Shown in pieces: positions 17,549 through 26,632 of a stretch of 39,527 nucleotides of DNA (position 1 is its first letter; each line of letters starts with the position of its first letter). This DNA comes from an uncultured Pelagibacteraceae bacterium (GTDB taxonomy: Bacteria > Pseudomonadota > Alphaproteobacteria > Pelagibacterales > Pelagibacteraceae): contig CACDLE010000007.1 in the NCBI GenBank assembly GCA_902553555.1, positions 1-39,527 on the forward strand, in the 5' to 3' direction. The notes beneath the pieces were generated by a model. That model was not told where the DNA came from. It did no database searches and worked only from the letters and a program-made list of their open reading frames with translations. Made by a program: the position numbers and the translations under genes.

Positions 17549-18858
17549 TAAATTTTTAATAATTTATTCTTCTCTCCTACTGCAAAAAAACTTTTATCAA
17601 TTATTAATATATCACTTTCTAAAGTTGGAAATTTTTTTAAAGAAGTAATTTTAAACTCATTGTTTATATCTACCTCAATTAAATATGAATTATCTGAAAT
17701 AATTAAAACTTTATTATTTGTTATCATTATTTTTTTTATATTCTTAATTTTTTTAAAATTTTTATTGGTAGAATCTGAAATCATTGATATTAAATTTTTT
17801 GAAAATAGTATTTCTCCATCATATAAGTCGATTACTGTAAACAAGTTATCCTTTGTGACCGTAACTATAACATTACCAGATACAGCTGGAGCTATTAAGG
17901 TTTTAATATTTAAATCCCAAAGTCTATTACCTGTTTTTTTATAAATCCCTAACGTATTGTCAGTTGTCACTATAATGTTATCCCTGAAGACGGCAATTGG
18001 ACTTGAATTAAAAATTAATTCATCATCTAAATTAAAATTTAACACCCAGTTAATGATTTTATTTTTTATTAATTGCATTGAATATAAATTTCCTGATGTA
18101 TTTAGATACAAAATATTACCGCTATCATCCAATGCAATATTGCTTTTAAAACTTGTGACTGCTTTAGCAGGTTGAGTGTATAATTCGTCAATCTTATTTC
18201 CTGTGCTAGCCTCAATGATGATGATTTTATTATCCTCGTGTGCTAAAAATAAAAATCCGTTTTGATGTTTTATATTAGATCTAAATGGCACAAGATAATT
18301 CTTTGCCCAGTTCAACTTATTTTCTTCGACATTAATTGAATAGACATAGCCGAGATTGTCTGCAGCAATTATTTGATTTTTAACAACTAATAAATTTATA
18401 TCTTTTTTTGTTCTTTTAAATTTTTTTTTATAGAAATTATATTTGTATATGATCTCATTTAGGTCGACTGAGTAAACAATGATATTACCCTTAATGTCAG
18501 ATAAAATTATATTATTGTTAGAAAATAATATATTTTTGTTGATCTGATATTTAGATATTTTTTTTGTTTTCAAATAATTGCCTTGATTAAGAAATTCTTG
18601 GTGGCCAACGTAGTTATATTTATTTTGAAATTGTTCTTCCCAATTTGTATAGCTAATTTTTTTGTCTAAACGCAATTTATTTTTATATTCAAATTTTTTT
18701 TCATTTAAAATAGCCTGTTCTTTCTCAAAAACTGGTTCTAGATTTTGATTATTTTTTTTTTTTGAAATTTTTTCTGTTCCTGTCCAAATACCAGATTTAT
18801 TATCAAAAGAGCAGCCAACAAGAACAAGATAAAAAAATAAAGTTAAAATAATTTTCAT
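17545..18858 (-). CDS. bamB: Outer-membrane assembly lipoprotein BamB-like (PQQ-type beta-propeller)
   Basis: BamB is a lipoprotein of the BAM complex that assists insertion of outer-membrane beta-barrels such as LptD. The 437-residue protein has a lipoprotein signal with lipobox LVGC (C16) and a low-complexity charged region to about residue 90. The rest shows repeating propeller blades of the form (S)xxxGNIxxxD, for example around DIKGNIIVYSVDLNE and DDSGNILYLNTSGNLY. Such blade sequences are weakly conserved, so the call also relies on the upstream YfgM-like gene, a pairing usual in Alphaproteobacteria. der, which commonly follows, is missing; purF is convergent and overlaps by four bases. 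A 12-nt T run on the plus strand (18752-18763) falls in the low-complexity part. Confidence 0.8.
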   Translation of the reverse strand: MKIILTLFFYLVLVGCSFDNKSGIWTGTEKISKKKNNQNLEPVFEKEQAILNEKKFEYKNKLRLDKKISYTNWEEQFQNKYNYVGHQEFLNQGNYLKTKKISKYQINKNILFSNNNIILSDIKGNIIVYSVDLNEIIYKYNFYKKKFKRTKKDINLLVVKNQIIAADNLGYVYSINVEENKLNWAKNYLVPFRSNIKHQNGFLFLAHEDNKIIIIEASTGNKIDELYTQPAKAVTSFKSNIALDDSGNILYLNTSGNLYSMQLIKNKIINWVLNFNLDDELIFNSSPIAVFRDNIIVTTDNTLGIYKKTGNRLWDLNIKTLIAPAVSGNVIVTVTKDNLFTVIDLYDGEILFSKNLISMISDSTNKNFKKIKNIKKIMITNNKVLIISDNSYLIEVDINNEFKITSLKKFPTLESDILIIDKSFFAVGEKNKLLKIY

Positions 18859-18864
18859 TAATAT

Positions 18865-19416
18865 TTAGTTAATCTTAAATTCTTTTGCTTTATCAAGTTC
18901 ATTTTTTGAAAGATAAAATTTGTACAAATAGTCTTGGGCTATTTGTTTCCAAATTGAGTTGGACTGTATGATTGGGTTTAGATTTGCCAACAAAATACTT
19001 TCATCTACATTATTACCTAAAAAATAAATTTTTTTAATGATAAATAAATTTTTCATTTCTACGTCTAAATTTCTCATACTTATTATAAGATCAAAATATT
19101 TAACAACTTCATTTTCATCTTCAACAAGATCATAATCTATTATTAAATTTAAAGCTGAAGGTGAATAAAATGTATTTTTTTTTTTTATGATTGAAATTAA
19201 TTTATCTTTCGATGATTTAGTATTATTATTAGCTAATTGAATCTTTGCAAGATTGAATTCCTCGGAAATTTTTATATTATTTTTTTTTTGTAATTCTAAA
19301 TAAATAACAAATATAAAAATACCAAATATTATTAAAGTAAAAAAGGATATAATCTTTTTTTTATTATTTTTGAATAAATTAGACATATTGAGTTGAGTGT
19401 TTATTTGATCGTTCAT
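18865..19416 (-). CDS. YfgM-like membrane-anchored tetratricopeptide-type protein
   Basis: The 183-residue protein has a short cytoplasmic N terminus, one membrane helix (about 23-41) and a helical, TPR-like domain exposed to the periplasm, with helix pairs around EEFNLAKIQLANNNTKSSKDK and the C-terminal YKFYLSKNELDKAKEF. The YfgM family (ancillary SecYEG translocon subunit in E. coli) has this topology and is encoded next to bamB, as here, six bases upstream. The sequence is divergent, so the family call leans on topology and context. A second possible start is M11. A 12-nt T run on the plus strand occurs at 19175-19186. Confidence 0.65.
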   Translation of the reverse strand: MNDQINTQLNMSNLFKNNKKKIISFFTLIIFGIFIFVIYLELQKKNNIKISEEFNLAKIQLANNNTKSSKDKLISIIKKKNTFYSPSALNLIIDYDLVEDENEVVKYFDLIISMRNLDVEMKNLFIIKKIYFLGNNVDESILLANLNPIIQSNSIWKQIAQDYLYKFYLSKNELDKAKEFKIN

Positions 19417-20193
19417 TTAAAAACTATTTATATTTTTTGGAAAAATTCCTTTTTGTACTTCTTTTTTAAAATTTTTTACAGCACTTTTTATAATCTGATC
19501 TAAATTTGCATATTTTTTTACAAATCTTGGATAAAATCCACTTAATCCTAAAATATCGTCTGTAACCAGAACTTGTCCATCACAATATTGCGACGATCCT
19601 ATTCCTATAGTTGGAATTTTTATTTCTTGAGTAATTTTTTTAGATGATTTTTTATTAATGCATTCTAACACAATTGAAAAGGCCCCCGCTTCTTCAATTT
19701 TTTTTGCAAGATTTAGTAATTTCTTTAACTCTTTTGAATTTTCTCCCTCTACTTTAAATTTTTTTTTAAATTGAGGTGTGAACCCTATATGGCCCATTAC
19801 AGGGATATTAGATTTCACAATAGCATTAACTATATTAATATTTTTTACTGTATTTTCAATTTTGATTGCATCGCAACCAGTTTTTTTTAAAATTAACTTT
19901 GCATTTTTTTGTGCTGATGCTGTAGTCAAGTAACTATTTTTAGGCATATCTACAACTAATAATGATTTTTTTACTCCAGCTTTAACTGATTGTGCATGTC
20001 TTATCATTATTTCAACATCAATTTGGTGGGTGTTTTTCATTCCATACAGAACGTTTGCAAGAGAGTCCCCTACTAATATTATATCACAATAACCATCTAA
20101 AATTTTACTAAAATTTTTTGAGTAAGCCGTTAAACAAATTAATTTTGATTTATTCTTTTTTTTAATAATTTTATCTATTTTAACATTTTTCAT
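19417..20193 (-). CDS. panB: 3-methyl-2-oxobutanoate hydroxymethyltransferase
   Basis: PanB transfers a hydroxymethyl group from methylene-tetrahydrofolate to 2-oxoisovalerate, giving ketopantoate for pantothenate and CoA. The 258 residues include the metal ligands D43 (VGDSL), D82 (VVDMP) and E113 (KIEN), the motif GHIGFTPQ, and ECI at about the position of the catalytic glutamate. Length is near the E. coli 264. Its start overlaps the guaA stop by four bases, and the YfgM-like gene starts immediately after its stop. No panC, panD or panE is in the window. Confidence 0.94.
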   Translation of the reverse strand: MKNVKIDKIIKKKNKSKLICLTAYSKNFSKILDGYCDIILVGDSLANVLYGMKNTHQIDVEIMIRHAQSVKAGVKKSLLVVDMPKNSYLTTASAQKNAKLILKKTGCDAIKIENTVKNINIVNAIVKSNIPVMGHIGFTPQFKKKFKVEGENSKELKKLLNLAKKIEEAGAFSIVLECINKKSSKKITQEIKIPTIGIGSSQYCDGQVLVTDDILGLSGFYPRFVKKYANLDQIIKSAVKNFKKEVQKGIFPKNINSF

Positions 20194-21761
20194 TCTAATT
20201 CTATTGTGCTAGGTGGTTTTGAAGTTATGTCATAAACTACCCTATTAATACCATAAACTCTATTAATTATTTTATTGGAAATATCATTTAAAAATTCATT
20301 AGAAAAATTGTAGTTAGCAGCAGTCATGCCGTCCTCAGAAGTTACAGCTCTTATTAAACATATATAATCAAATGTACGAGTATCACCCATAACACCCACA
20401 GTTTTGACAGGCAATAAGGCAGCATAAGCTTGCCATATATTATCGTAAATATTTCTTTCTATTAAGGCTTTAATAAAAATATCATCAGCCTCTTGAAGAA
20501 TTTTTATTTTATTTTCAGAAATTTTTCCTATAATTCTTATAGCTAAACCAGGTCCAGGAAAAGGATGTTTGTTCAGTATTTTTTTAGTCAGACCTATTGA
20601 TTTTCCTAATTTTCTTACCTCATCTTTAAAAAAATCTCGAAGTGGCTCAACTAACTTAAGTTTCATCTTTTTGGGCAATCCTCCAACATTGTGATGTGAT
20701 TTAATTTTTGATGTGTTGCTTCCAGTAGCCGACGTACTCTCTATTACATCTGGGTATAACGTTCCTTGGGCTAAATATCTAATATTCTTAATTTTTTTTG
20801 CCTCCTTATCAAACACTTCAATGAATGACTTTCCTATTATTTTTCTTTTTTTTTCTGGGTCAGATATATTTTTCAATCTTTTATAAAATAGTTTTTTTGC
20901 ATTTATAACCTTTACATTAAGTTTATATTTTTTTTTAAAAATACGATAAGACTCTTTAAATTCCCCCTTTCGTAGCAGACCAGTGTCTACCATCAAACAA
21001 ATAAGATTTTTTTTTATCGCTTTGTGAATTAACAATGCAACTACACTACTATCCACGCCTCCCGATAGAGCACAAATTACTTTTCCATCTTTTAATTTTA
21101 ATCGTAAATTCTTGATTATTCTATTTTTTTCAGAAGGTACTTTCCAGTTTTTTTTTAATTTGCAAATTTTTATTGCAAAATTTTTTAAAATCTCTTTTCC
21201 CCTTGATGTGTGTGTAACCTCAGGATGGAATTGTATCCCATAAATTTTTTTTGTTTTATGTTCTATTGAAGTGAATTTTACACTTTTGGTAGAAGCTATT
21301 ACTTTAAAATATTTTGGAATTTTAACTACGCCGTCTTGATGACTCATCCATACATCACTTTTATTATTGATGTAAAAATTATTAGTTAAAATTGAATTTG
21401 ATTTTTTTATAAGGATCGCTTTACCAAATTCTCTTTTCTTGATATTTGATTTTATCTTTCCGCCAAATAGCTTTGCTATTAATTGTAACCCATAACAAAT
21501 TCCTAGTATAGGGATATTGAGGCTAAAAATTTTTTTAGAAATTTTAGGAAAACCCTCATTTGTGACTGTTGAGGGCCCGCCCGATAATATAATTCCCTTG
21601 ATATTTTTAAAATTTTTTAAGTTATTAAATTTTTTAATATTGATTATCTCACAGTAGACATGCAGCTCACGTATTCTTCTTGCAATTAATTTGGTAACTT
21701 GAGAACCAAAATCAATAATTAAAATTTTTTTTTTGTTTTCAATTAAATTAGTTTTTGACAT
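20190..21761 (-). CDS. guaA: GMP synthase (glutamine-hydrolysing)
   Basis: GuaA aminates XMP to GMP using glutamine and ATP. The 523-residue protein has an N-terminal class I glutaminase domain with the nucleophile C89 in GICYGLQL and the His-Glu pair in FHPEVTHT. It is followed by the ATP-pyrophosphatase domain with the P-loop [12 protein letters not shown], and the C-terminal dimerisation domain (ending [11 protein letters not shown]). It sits four bases downstream of a small TPR gene which overlaps guaB, placing the two GMP-pathway enzymes in one operon. Confidence 0.96.
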   Translation of the reverse strand: MSKTNLIENKKKILIIDFGSQVTKLIARRIRELHVYCEIINIKKFNNLKNFKNIKGIILSGGPSTVTNEGFPKISKKIFSLNIPILGICYGLQLIAKLFGGKIKSNIKKREFGKAILIKKSNSILTNNFYINNKSDVWMSHQDGVVKIPKYFKVIASTKSVKFTSIEHKTKKIYGIQFHPEVTHTSRGKEILKNFAIKICKLKKNWKVPSEKNRIIKNLRLKLKDGKVICALSGGVDSSVVALLIHKAIKKNLICLMVDTGLLRKGEFKESYRIFKKKYKLNVKVINAKKLFYKRLKNISDPEKKRKIIGKSFIEVFDKEAKKIKNIRYLAQGTLYPDVIESTSATGSNTSKIKSHHNVGGLPKKMKLKLVEPLRDFFKDEVRKLGKSIGLTKKILNKHPFPGPGLAIRIIGKISENKIKILQEADDIFIKALIERNIYDNIWQAYAALLPVKTVGVMGDTRTFDYICLIRAVTSEDGMTAANYNFSNEFLNDISNKIINRVYGINRVVYDITSKPPSTIELE

Positions 21762-21765
21762 TAAG

Positions 21766-22194
21766 TTATTTTTTTAAAATATCATCTAATTTTTTTTGAA
21801 GGCTAGATAATTTAGGGCAAAGCTTTTTGCAGACTTTTTCAAAATCGTTTATTAGCTTTTCTGTTTCTGAATAATTCGACTTTCTTATTTTTAAATAAGC
21901 AAGTTCTAAAATAGCTTCTTCATTTTTTGGATTTAATAGAAGCACTGTTTTCAAATTTGACTCTTCTTGATCATCATTTTTTTTTATTTTATAGATTTTG
22001 GCAAGGTATAAATATGATTTTTCATTTTTTGGATTAAAGACAATGTCTTGTTCAAATTTAAATCTAGCTTTATCAAATTTTTTTTCCAAAAATAATAATT
22101 TCCCTTTATTAAAATAATTTATATCTGCAATTGCAAAATTATTTATATTAATTGAGTTTAATAAAAATAAGAAAATAAAAATAATTTTTTTCAT
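21766..22194 (-). CDS. Small periplasmic TPR protein between guaB and guaA
   Basis: The 142-residue protein begins with a signal peptide (about 1-23, ending NNFAIA) and continues as TPR-like helix pairs: [20 protein letters not shown] (about 26-45), then a unit around [21 protein letters not shown] and another around [19 protein letters not shown]. Two cysteines near the C terminus ([10 protein letters not shown]) could form a disulfide. The start overlaps the guaB stop (ATGA) and the stop is four bases from guaA. A secreted scaffold protein inside a purine operon has no obvious metabolic role; I do not assign a function. Confidence 0.78.
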   Translation of the reverse strand: MKKIIFIFLFLLNSININNFAIADINYFNKGKLLFLEKKFDKARFKFEQDIVFNPKNEKSYLYLAKIYKIKKNDDQEESNLKTVLLLNPKNEEAILELAYLKIRKSNYSETEKLINDFEKVCKKLCPKLSSLQKKLDDILKK

Positions 22195-23270
22195 AGTTTG
22201 TAGTTTAAGTTGTTACCCAAAATTTCAACACTGTGTACCATACTCTCATAAAAACCTGCTTTTGTAATTTTAATAAATTTAGCTTTTTTGTTAACTTCTT
22301 TTATTTTTTTTACACCAATATAGCCCATTGAAGATCTCAAGCCTCCTTGGAGTTGATAAATTATTTCAGAGACGTATCCTTTATATCTTACTCTGCTTTC
22401 TACACCTTCAGGAACATATTTGGATTTATCTGTTTGATGTTTTTGAAAATATCTTCCAGAAGAGCCAGATGACATTGCACCAATTGACCCCATGCCTCTA
22501 TAAAATTTATAAGTTTTATTTTTTATCTTAAATTTTTTTCCAGGACTTTCGTCTGTGCCAGCAAATATTGATCCCATCATAATTGCATCTGCACCTGCGG
22601 CTATTGCTTTAATTATATCGCCAGAAAATTTTATACCACCATCTGATATTATTTTTATTTTTTTATTTTTCATCGCCTTTTTTACATTCATAATAGCTGT
22701 AATTTGAGGTACACCAATTCCAGCAACCATTCTAGTTGTGCATATTGATCCAGGACCTATGCCAACTTTAAGTATATCGGCTCCAGCATTGTAAATTGAT
22801 TTAGCTGCTTCAGGTGTAGCAATATTTCCCACACAAAGTGTTACTAGATTTGAAAATTTCTTAAGTTTGCTTATTGTTTGCAAAACCCTTTTTGAATGAC
22901 CATGCGCAGTATCTACTACAATCATATCAACACCTGAATCTAATAATGATTTGGCTCTAATCAAGTCTGAACTACCAGATCCTATTGCAGCTCCAACTAA
23001 AAGTTGTTTTGACTTAACCTTTTTAACTTCTTCACTTTGATCTTTTATAGTGAGGTTTCTATGTATGACTCCGATCCCACCGTTTTTAGCCATTCCTATA
23101 GCCATTTTCGACTCGGTTACTGTGTCCATTGCTGCTGACATAAAAGGAACCTTTAAATGAATTTTATTTGTCAGTTGAGTATCTATTGAAGTTTCCGAAG
23201 GCAAGACAGAAGAATACTGAGGTAGTAATAAGACATCATCAAATGTGAGAGCTTCTTTTATTATACCCAT
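22191..23270 (-). CDS. guaB: IMP dehydrogenase lacking the CBS (Bateman) domains
   Basis: GuaB oxidises IMP to XMP with NAD, the first committed step to GMP. The protein is 359 residues against the usual 480-500. The barrel start ([15 protein letters not shown]) and the segment to [18 protein letters not shown] (to about 87) run straight into [10 protein letters not shown], where a normal IMPDH has about 120 residues of paired CBS domains. The catalytic parts are intact: C177 in [17 protein letters not shown]273-Y274, and the flap [16 protein letters not shown] reductase also lacks CBS domains, but the residues after the active-site cysteine and the flap are of IMPDH type. The frame is continuous, so this looks like a domain deletion rather than a broken gene. 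Confidence 0.92.
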   Translation of the reverse strand: MGIIKEALTFDDVLLLPQYSSVLPSETSIDTQLTNKIHLKVPFMSAAMDTVTESKMAIGMAKNGGIGVIHRNLTIKDQSEEVKKVKSKQLLVGAAIGSGSSDLIRAKSLLDSGVDMIVVDTAHGHSKRVLQTISKLKKFSNLVTLCVGNIATPEAAKSIYNAGADILKVGIGPGSICTTRMVAGIGVPQITAIMNVKKAMKNKKIKIISDGGIKFSGDIIKAIAAGADAIMMGSIFAGTDESPGKKFKIKNKTYKFYRGMGSIGAMSSGSSGRYFQKHQTDKSKYVPEGVESRVRYKGYVSEIIYQLQGGLRSSMGYIGVKKIKEVNKKAKFIKITKAGFYESMVHSVEILGNNLNYKL

Positions 23271-23296
23271 ATAAACTTATATACAATTTTATATTT

Positions 23297-23914
23297 TTAT
23301 AAAGTCTTAATTCCTTCGCAGTGTATATAAGTTTCTTTTGACGCATCTTTACTAGATTTAGGTTTGAAAAAATTAACTTTTTTAAAATTTTTTTTTGCTA
23401 AGTTTTTTACTTTAATAAAATCAGTACCATTGAAAAGTTTAGATACGACAACTCCAGTATCTTTTAAAACGAATCGAGCAAATTCAATAACCTCAGCGCA
23501 TAAAAGATTTGTTCTGATACAATCTAAATTTTTATTCCCTGTGGTATCAGCAGCCATATCAGATAAAACTATGTCCGCTTTAGTATCGATTGCCTCTATA
23601 ATTTTTTTTTTATTTTTCTCCTCTAAAAAGTCTAATTTTAAGAATTTTACTCCTTTAATTATCTCCATGTCTTTAAGATCAACTGATAATGTAATGCCTC
23701 TTTTAATTAATTGACTAGCTACTTGGGACCAGCCACCAGGTGCGCTGCCTAAATCAATTACTGTGGAATTTGATTTTATAAATTTAAATTTTTTATTTAA
23801 TTCTATTAATTTAAAAGCTGAACGAGACCTATAGCCAGTATTTTTTGCTTTTTTAAAGAATGGATCTCTATGTTTTGAAATAATGTAATTTTTTAAACCC
23901 TTTTTTCTTACCAT
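23297..23914 (-). CDS. rlmE: 23S rRNA 2'-O-methyltransferase (U2552)
   Basis: RlmE (FtsJ/RrmJ) methylates the 2'-hydroxyl of U2552 in the A loop of 23S rRNA. The 205-residue protein has the SAM motif IDLGSAPGGWSQVA (about 53-66) and the family's K-D-K-E tetrad: K35 in YRSRSAFKL, D in LSDMAADTTG, K in VSKLFNG and E in SKETYIHC. It begins at the pssA stop (TAATG overlap) and is 26 bases upstream of guaB; rlmE beside guaB is a common alphaproteobacterial arrangement. Confidence 0.95.
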   Translation of the reverse strand: MVRKKGLKNYIISKHRDPFFKKAKNTGYRSRSAFKLIELNKKFKFIKSNSTVIDLGSAPGGWSQVASQLIKRGITLSVDLKDMEIIKGVKFLKLDFLEEKNKKKIIEAIDTKADIVLSDMAADTTGNKNLDCIRTNLLCAEVIEFARFVLKDTGVVVSKLFNGTDFIKVKNLAKKNFKKVNFFKPKSSKDASKETYIHCEGIKTL

Positions 23915-24702
23915 TACAAAATATCTTCATGGTCATCTTCGGAATAAGTTTTAGTATTAATTTTCTCTCTTTTTTTGTATGTAATAACCGATAAAGGAAT
24001 TGAAATTAAATAAAGCGTTCCGAAAATAAATAAAGTTTCAAAAGTGAAGAAGATTAAAGATACTAGCGATACTCCAACACCAAGTAAAATAAATATAGTT
24101 AAGGTTGGTTTTATTTTTATATTTTTAAAAGAATAAGTTGGTATTTTGCTTATTAACATAATCGCAATAAAAATAGTATACACTGGAATTATTGCTTTCA
24201 TGTCATATAAAATATTAAAATTTGAAATTTCGCCAACCAAAGGCATTAATAACAAAATACCTCCTAATGGCGAAGGTACACCTTCAAAATAATTTTGTTT
24301 CCATGTATTTTCTTCGCTGTAAGAAGTAAGATTAAATCTTGCTAATCTTAACACACAACAAACTGAGTAAATTAAAGTTATTGCCCATCCTATTTTTCCA
24401 TATTTATTTAATTCCCAAAAATAAATTATAAATGCAGGTGCTATACCAAAGCTTACAAAATCAGTGAGTGAATCTAGTTCTTTGCCAAAATCTGATGTTC
24501 CTTTAATCAACCTAGCAATTCTTCCGTCCAATGCATCTAGAATTGCTGCTAAAGCTAAAAATATAATGGCTAAATTAAAATTTTGATCAATTGAAAATTT
24601 TATCGAACTTATTCCTAAACAAACGCCAGCTATTGTCAAAATATTAGGGAGTATGTATCTAGTTCTTTTTGATTGAACAATTTTAAATTTTTTTTCTTCC
24701 AT
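23914..24702 (-). CDS. pssA: CDP-diacylglycerol-serine O-phosphatidyltransferase
   Basis: PssA makes phosphatidylserine from CDP-diacylglycerol and serine at the inner membrane. The 262 residues contain the CDP-alcohol phosphatidyltransferase motif DG..AR...G..D.G...D...D, seen at about 53-76 (DALDGRIARLIKG, FGKELDSLTD), within about eight membrane helices. It overlaps psd by one base (TAATG), so synthesis and decarboxylation of phosphatidylserine are encoded together. This is the integral-membrane type II enzyme, not the PLD-like E. coli type. Confidence 0.94.
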   Translation of the reverse strand: MEEKKFKIVQSKRTRYILPNILTIAGVCLGISSIKFSIDQNFNLAIIFLALAAILDALDGRIARLIKGTSDFGKELDSLTDFVSFGIAPAFIIYFWELNKYGKIGWAITLIYSVCCVLRLARFNLTSYSEENTWKQNYFEGVPSPLGGILLLMPLVGEISNFNILYDMKAIIPVYTIFIAIMLISKIPTYSFKNIKIKPTLTIFILLGVGVSLVSLIFFTFETLFIFGTLYLISIPLSVITYKKREKINTKTYSEDDHEDIL

Positions 24703-25349
24703 TATTCTACAGCAAGTAAACTTTCTCCAGCAACAACATTTTGACCAACTTTAGCTAAAATTTTTTTATTATTAAAAAATAAATCAACTCTGCTTCCGAA
24801 CCTTATCATTCCTATTCTATCGCCTTGTTTTAATTCTTGATCTTTGCTTACCTCACATACAATGCGTCTAGCAACTAAGCCTGCTATTTGAACAATTACA
24901 ATTTCTTTATTATTTTTATCAATTATCTTGTAATAGTTTCTCTCATTTTCTTCGCTGGCTTTATCTAGTGAGGCATTTAAAAATTTGCCTGGTTTATAAA
25001 AAATTTCCTCTATTTTTCCCGAAGTTGGGATTCTATTAACATGGCAATTAAAAACATTCATAAAAATACTTACTCTAGTAAAATTTTTATTTTCTAAATT
25101 CAACTCTTGTGGACCTTGAACCTCTTTAATCTCAGTAATTAACCCATCCGCTGGGCTTATAAGAAACTTATCATCATTAATCGATACCCTTTCTGGATCT
25201 CTAAAAAAATAATAGACCCAAATAGTTATTAAAATCATTATAAAGGCTAAAAAATTTGAAATTAACCAGAAAACAAACGAAAGAATTAATGATATTGCTA
25301 AAAATTTATAGCCCTCTCTGTGAATTTTTGGAAAAATGTTATCCATCAT
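24702..25349 (-). CDS. psd: Phosphatidylserine decarboxylase proenzyme
   Basis: Psd converts phosphatidylserine to phosphatidylethanolamine using a pyruvoyl group made by self-cleavage. The 215-residue short (PSD-A type) protein has one or two N-terminal membrane helices (about 16-45), D68 in SPADG, H103 in NCHVNR, and the cleavage site at G185-S186 (MIRFGSRVD), the three residues expected for autoprocessing. The family usually has LGST or GS at the cleavage site. It leads the minus-strand run psd-pssA-rlmE-guaB and is divergent from icd. Confidence 0.94.
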   Translation of the reverse strand: MMDNIFPKIHREGYKFLAISLILSFVFWLISNFLAFIMILITIWVYYFFRDPERVSINDDKFLISPADGLITEIKEVQGPQELNLENKNFTRVSIFMNVFNCHVNRIPTSGKIEEIFYKPGKFLNASLDKASEENERNYYKIIDKNNKEIVIVQIAGLVARRIVCEVSKDQELKQGDRIGMIRFGSRVDLFFNNKKILAKVGQNVVAGESLLAVE

Positions 25350-25417
25350 ATTTATTCAATTAAATTTGATAATTTCCATTAATATGTATAAAAATCTGTC
25401 ATAATCAAATTATTTTT

Positions 25418-26632
25418 ATGGCTAAAATTAAGGTAAAAAATCCCATAGTTGAGCTAGATGGTGATGAAATGACACGCATAATATGGTCATTTATAAAAAA
25501 AAAACTTATTCAGCCCTACCTAGACATTGACATAAAATATTATGATTTAGGCATTCAAAGTAGAGATAAAACATCTGATCAAATCACAGTCGACTGCGCT
25601 AATGCTATAAAAAAAATTGGTGTTGGAATTAAATGTGCAACAATCACTCCTGACGAGGCTAGAGTTAAAGAGTTCAATTTGCAAAAAATGTGGAGGTCGC
25701 CTAATGGAACTATTAGGAATATTCTTGGTGGAACTGTTTTTAGAGAACCCATTATTTGTAAAAATATACCAAAATTAGTTCCTGGTTGGACAAACCCTAT
25801 TATAATTGGAAGGCACGCTTTTGGTGATCAATACAGAGCTACAGATTTTCTTGTTCCTGGTAAGGGAAAGTTGGAAATGAAATGGACATCATTAGATGGT
25901 AAACAAAAAAAAGAATTTGAAGTATTTAATTTTCCAAGCTCTGGCGTTGCATTATCAATGTATAATTTAGATGACTCTATAAAGGATTTTGCTAGGGCTT
26001 GTATGAATTACGGTTTTCAAAGAAATTATCCAGTTTACATGTCAACTAAAAATACAATTTTAAAAGGTTACGATGGAAGATTTAAAGACTTATTTCAAGA
26101 AGTTTTTGATAAAGAGTTTAAAGATAAATTTCAAAAAAAACAACTTACTTACGAACATAGATTGATTGACGATATGGTTGCGTGTGCAATGAAATGGAAT
26201 GGTGGATACGTTTGGGCTTGTAAAAATTACGATGGAGACGTTCAGTCTGACACTGTTGCACAAGGCTTTGGCTCCTTAGGATTAATGACTAGCGTTTTAA
26301 TGACACCTGATGGAAAAATAGTGGAGTCGGAAGCAGCCCACGGTACAGTTACAAGACATTATAGGATGCATCAACAAGGGAAAGAAACATCTACTAATCC
26401 AATTGCGTCTATATTTGCTTGGACTAGAGGGTTAGCTCATAGAGGGAAGCTCGACAATAATGATGAATTAATCAAATTTTCTAAAAGTTTAGAAGAAGTC
26501 TGCATTAATACAGTTGAAAGTGGCTCAATGACAAAAGATTTAGCGATATTGATTGACAAGTCTACAAGGTATTTAACTACTAATCAGTTTTTAGAAGCCA
26601 TTGACAGTAATTTGAAAAAAAAACTTAACTAA
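25418..26632 (+). CDS. icd: NADP-dependent isocitrate dehydrogenase (eukaryote-like type)
   Basis: Icd oxidatively decarboxylates isocitrate to 2-oxoglutarate in the TCA cycle, producing NADPH. The 404-residue protein belongs to the subfamily shared by mitochondria and Alphaproteobacteria, with [12 protein letters not shown] at the N terminus, the substrate-binding segment [18 protein letters not shown], and the C-terminal NADP region [10 protein letters not shown]. It is a single-gene unit between divergent psd and convergent alaS, whose end it overlaps by eight bases. A possible promoter (TTGATA 25366-25371, TATAAA 25387-25392) has a short 15-base spacer. No Shine-Dalgarno is visible. Confidence 0.96.
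   Translation: MAKIKVKNPIVELDGDEMTRIIWSFIKKKLIQPYLDIDIKYYDLGIQSRDKTSDQITVDCANAIKKIGVGIKCATITPDEARVKEFNLQKMWRSPNGTIRNILGGTVFREPIICKNIPKLVPGWTNPIIIGRHAFGDQYRATDFLVPGKGKLEMKWTSLDGKQKKEFEVFNFPSSGVALSMYNLDDSIKDFARACMNYGFQRNYPVYMSTKNTILKGYDGRFKDLFQEVFDKEFKDKFQKKQLTYEHRLIDDMVACAMKWNGGYVWACKNYDGDVQSDTVAQGFGSLGLMTSVLMTPDGKIVESEAAHGTVTRHYRMHQQGKETSTNPIASIFAWTRGLAHRGKLDNNDELIKFSKSLEEVCINTVESGSMTKDLAILIDKSTRYLTTNQFLEAIDSNLKKKLN

Noticed and set aside
22191..23270. GMP reductase as an alternative to guaB
   Set aside because: The short length fits GMP reductase, but the post-cysteine sequence ([12 protein letters not shown]) and the flap with RY and [11 protein letters not shown] are IMP dehydrogenase type, and the gene is in one operon with guaA.
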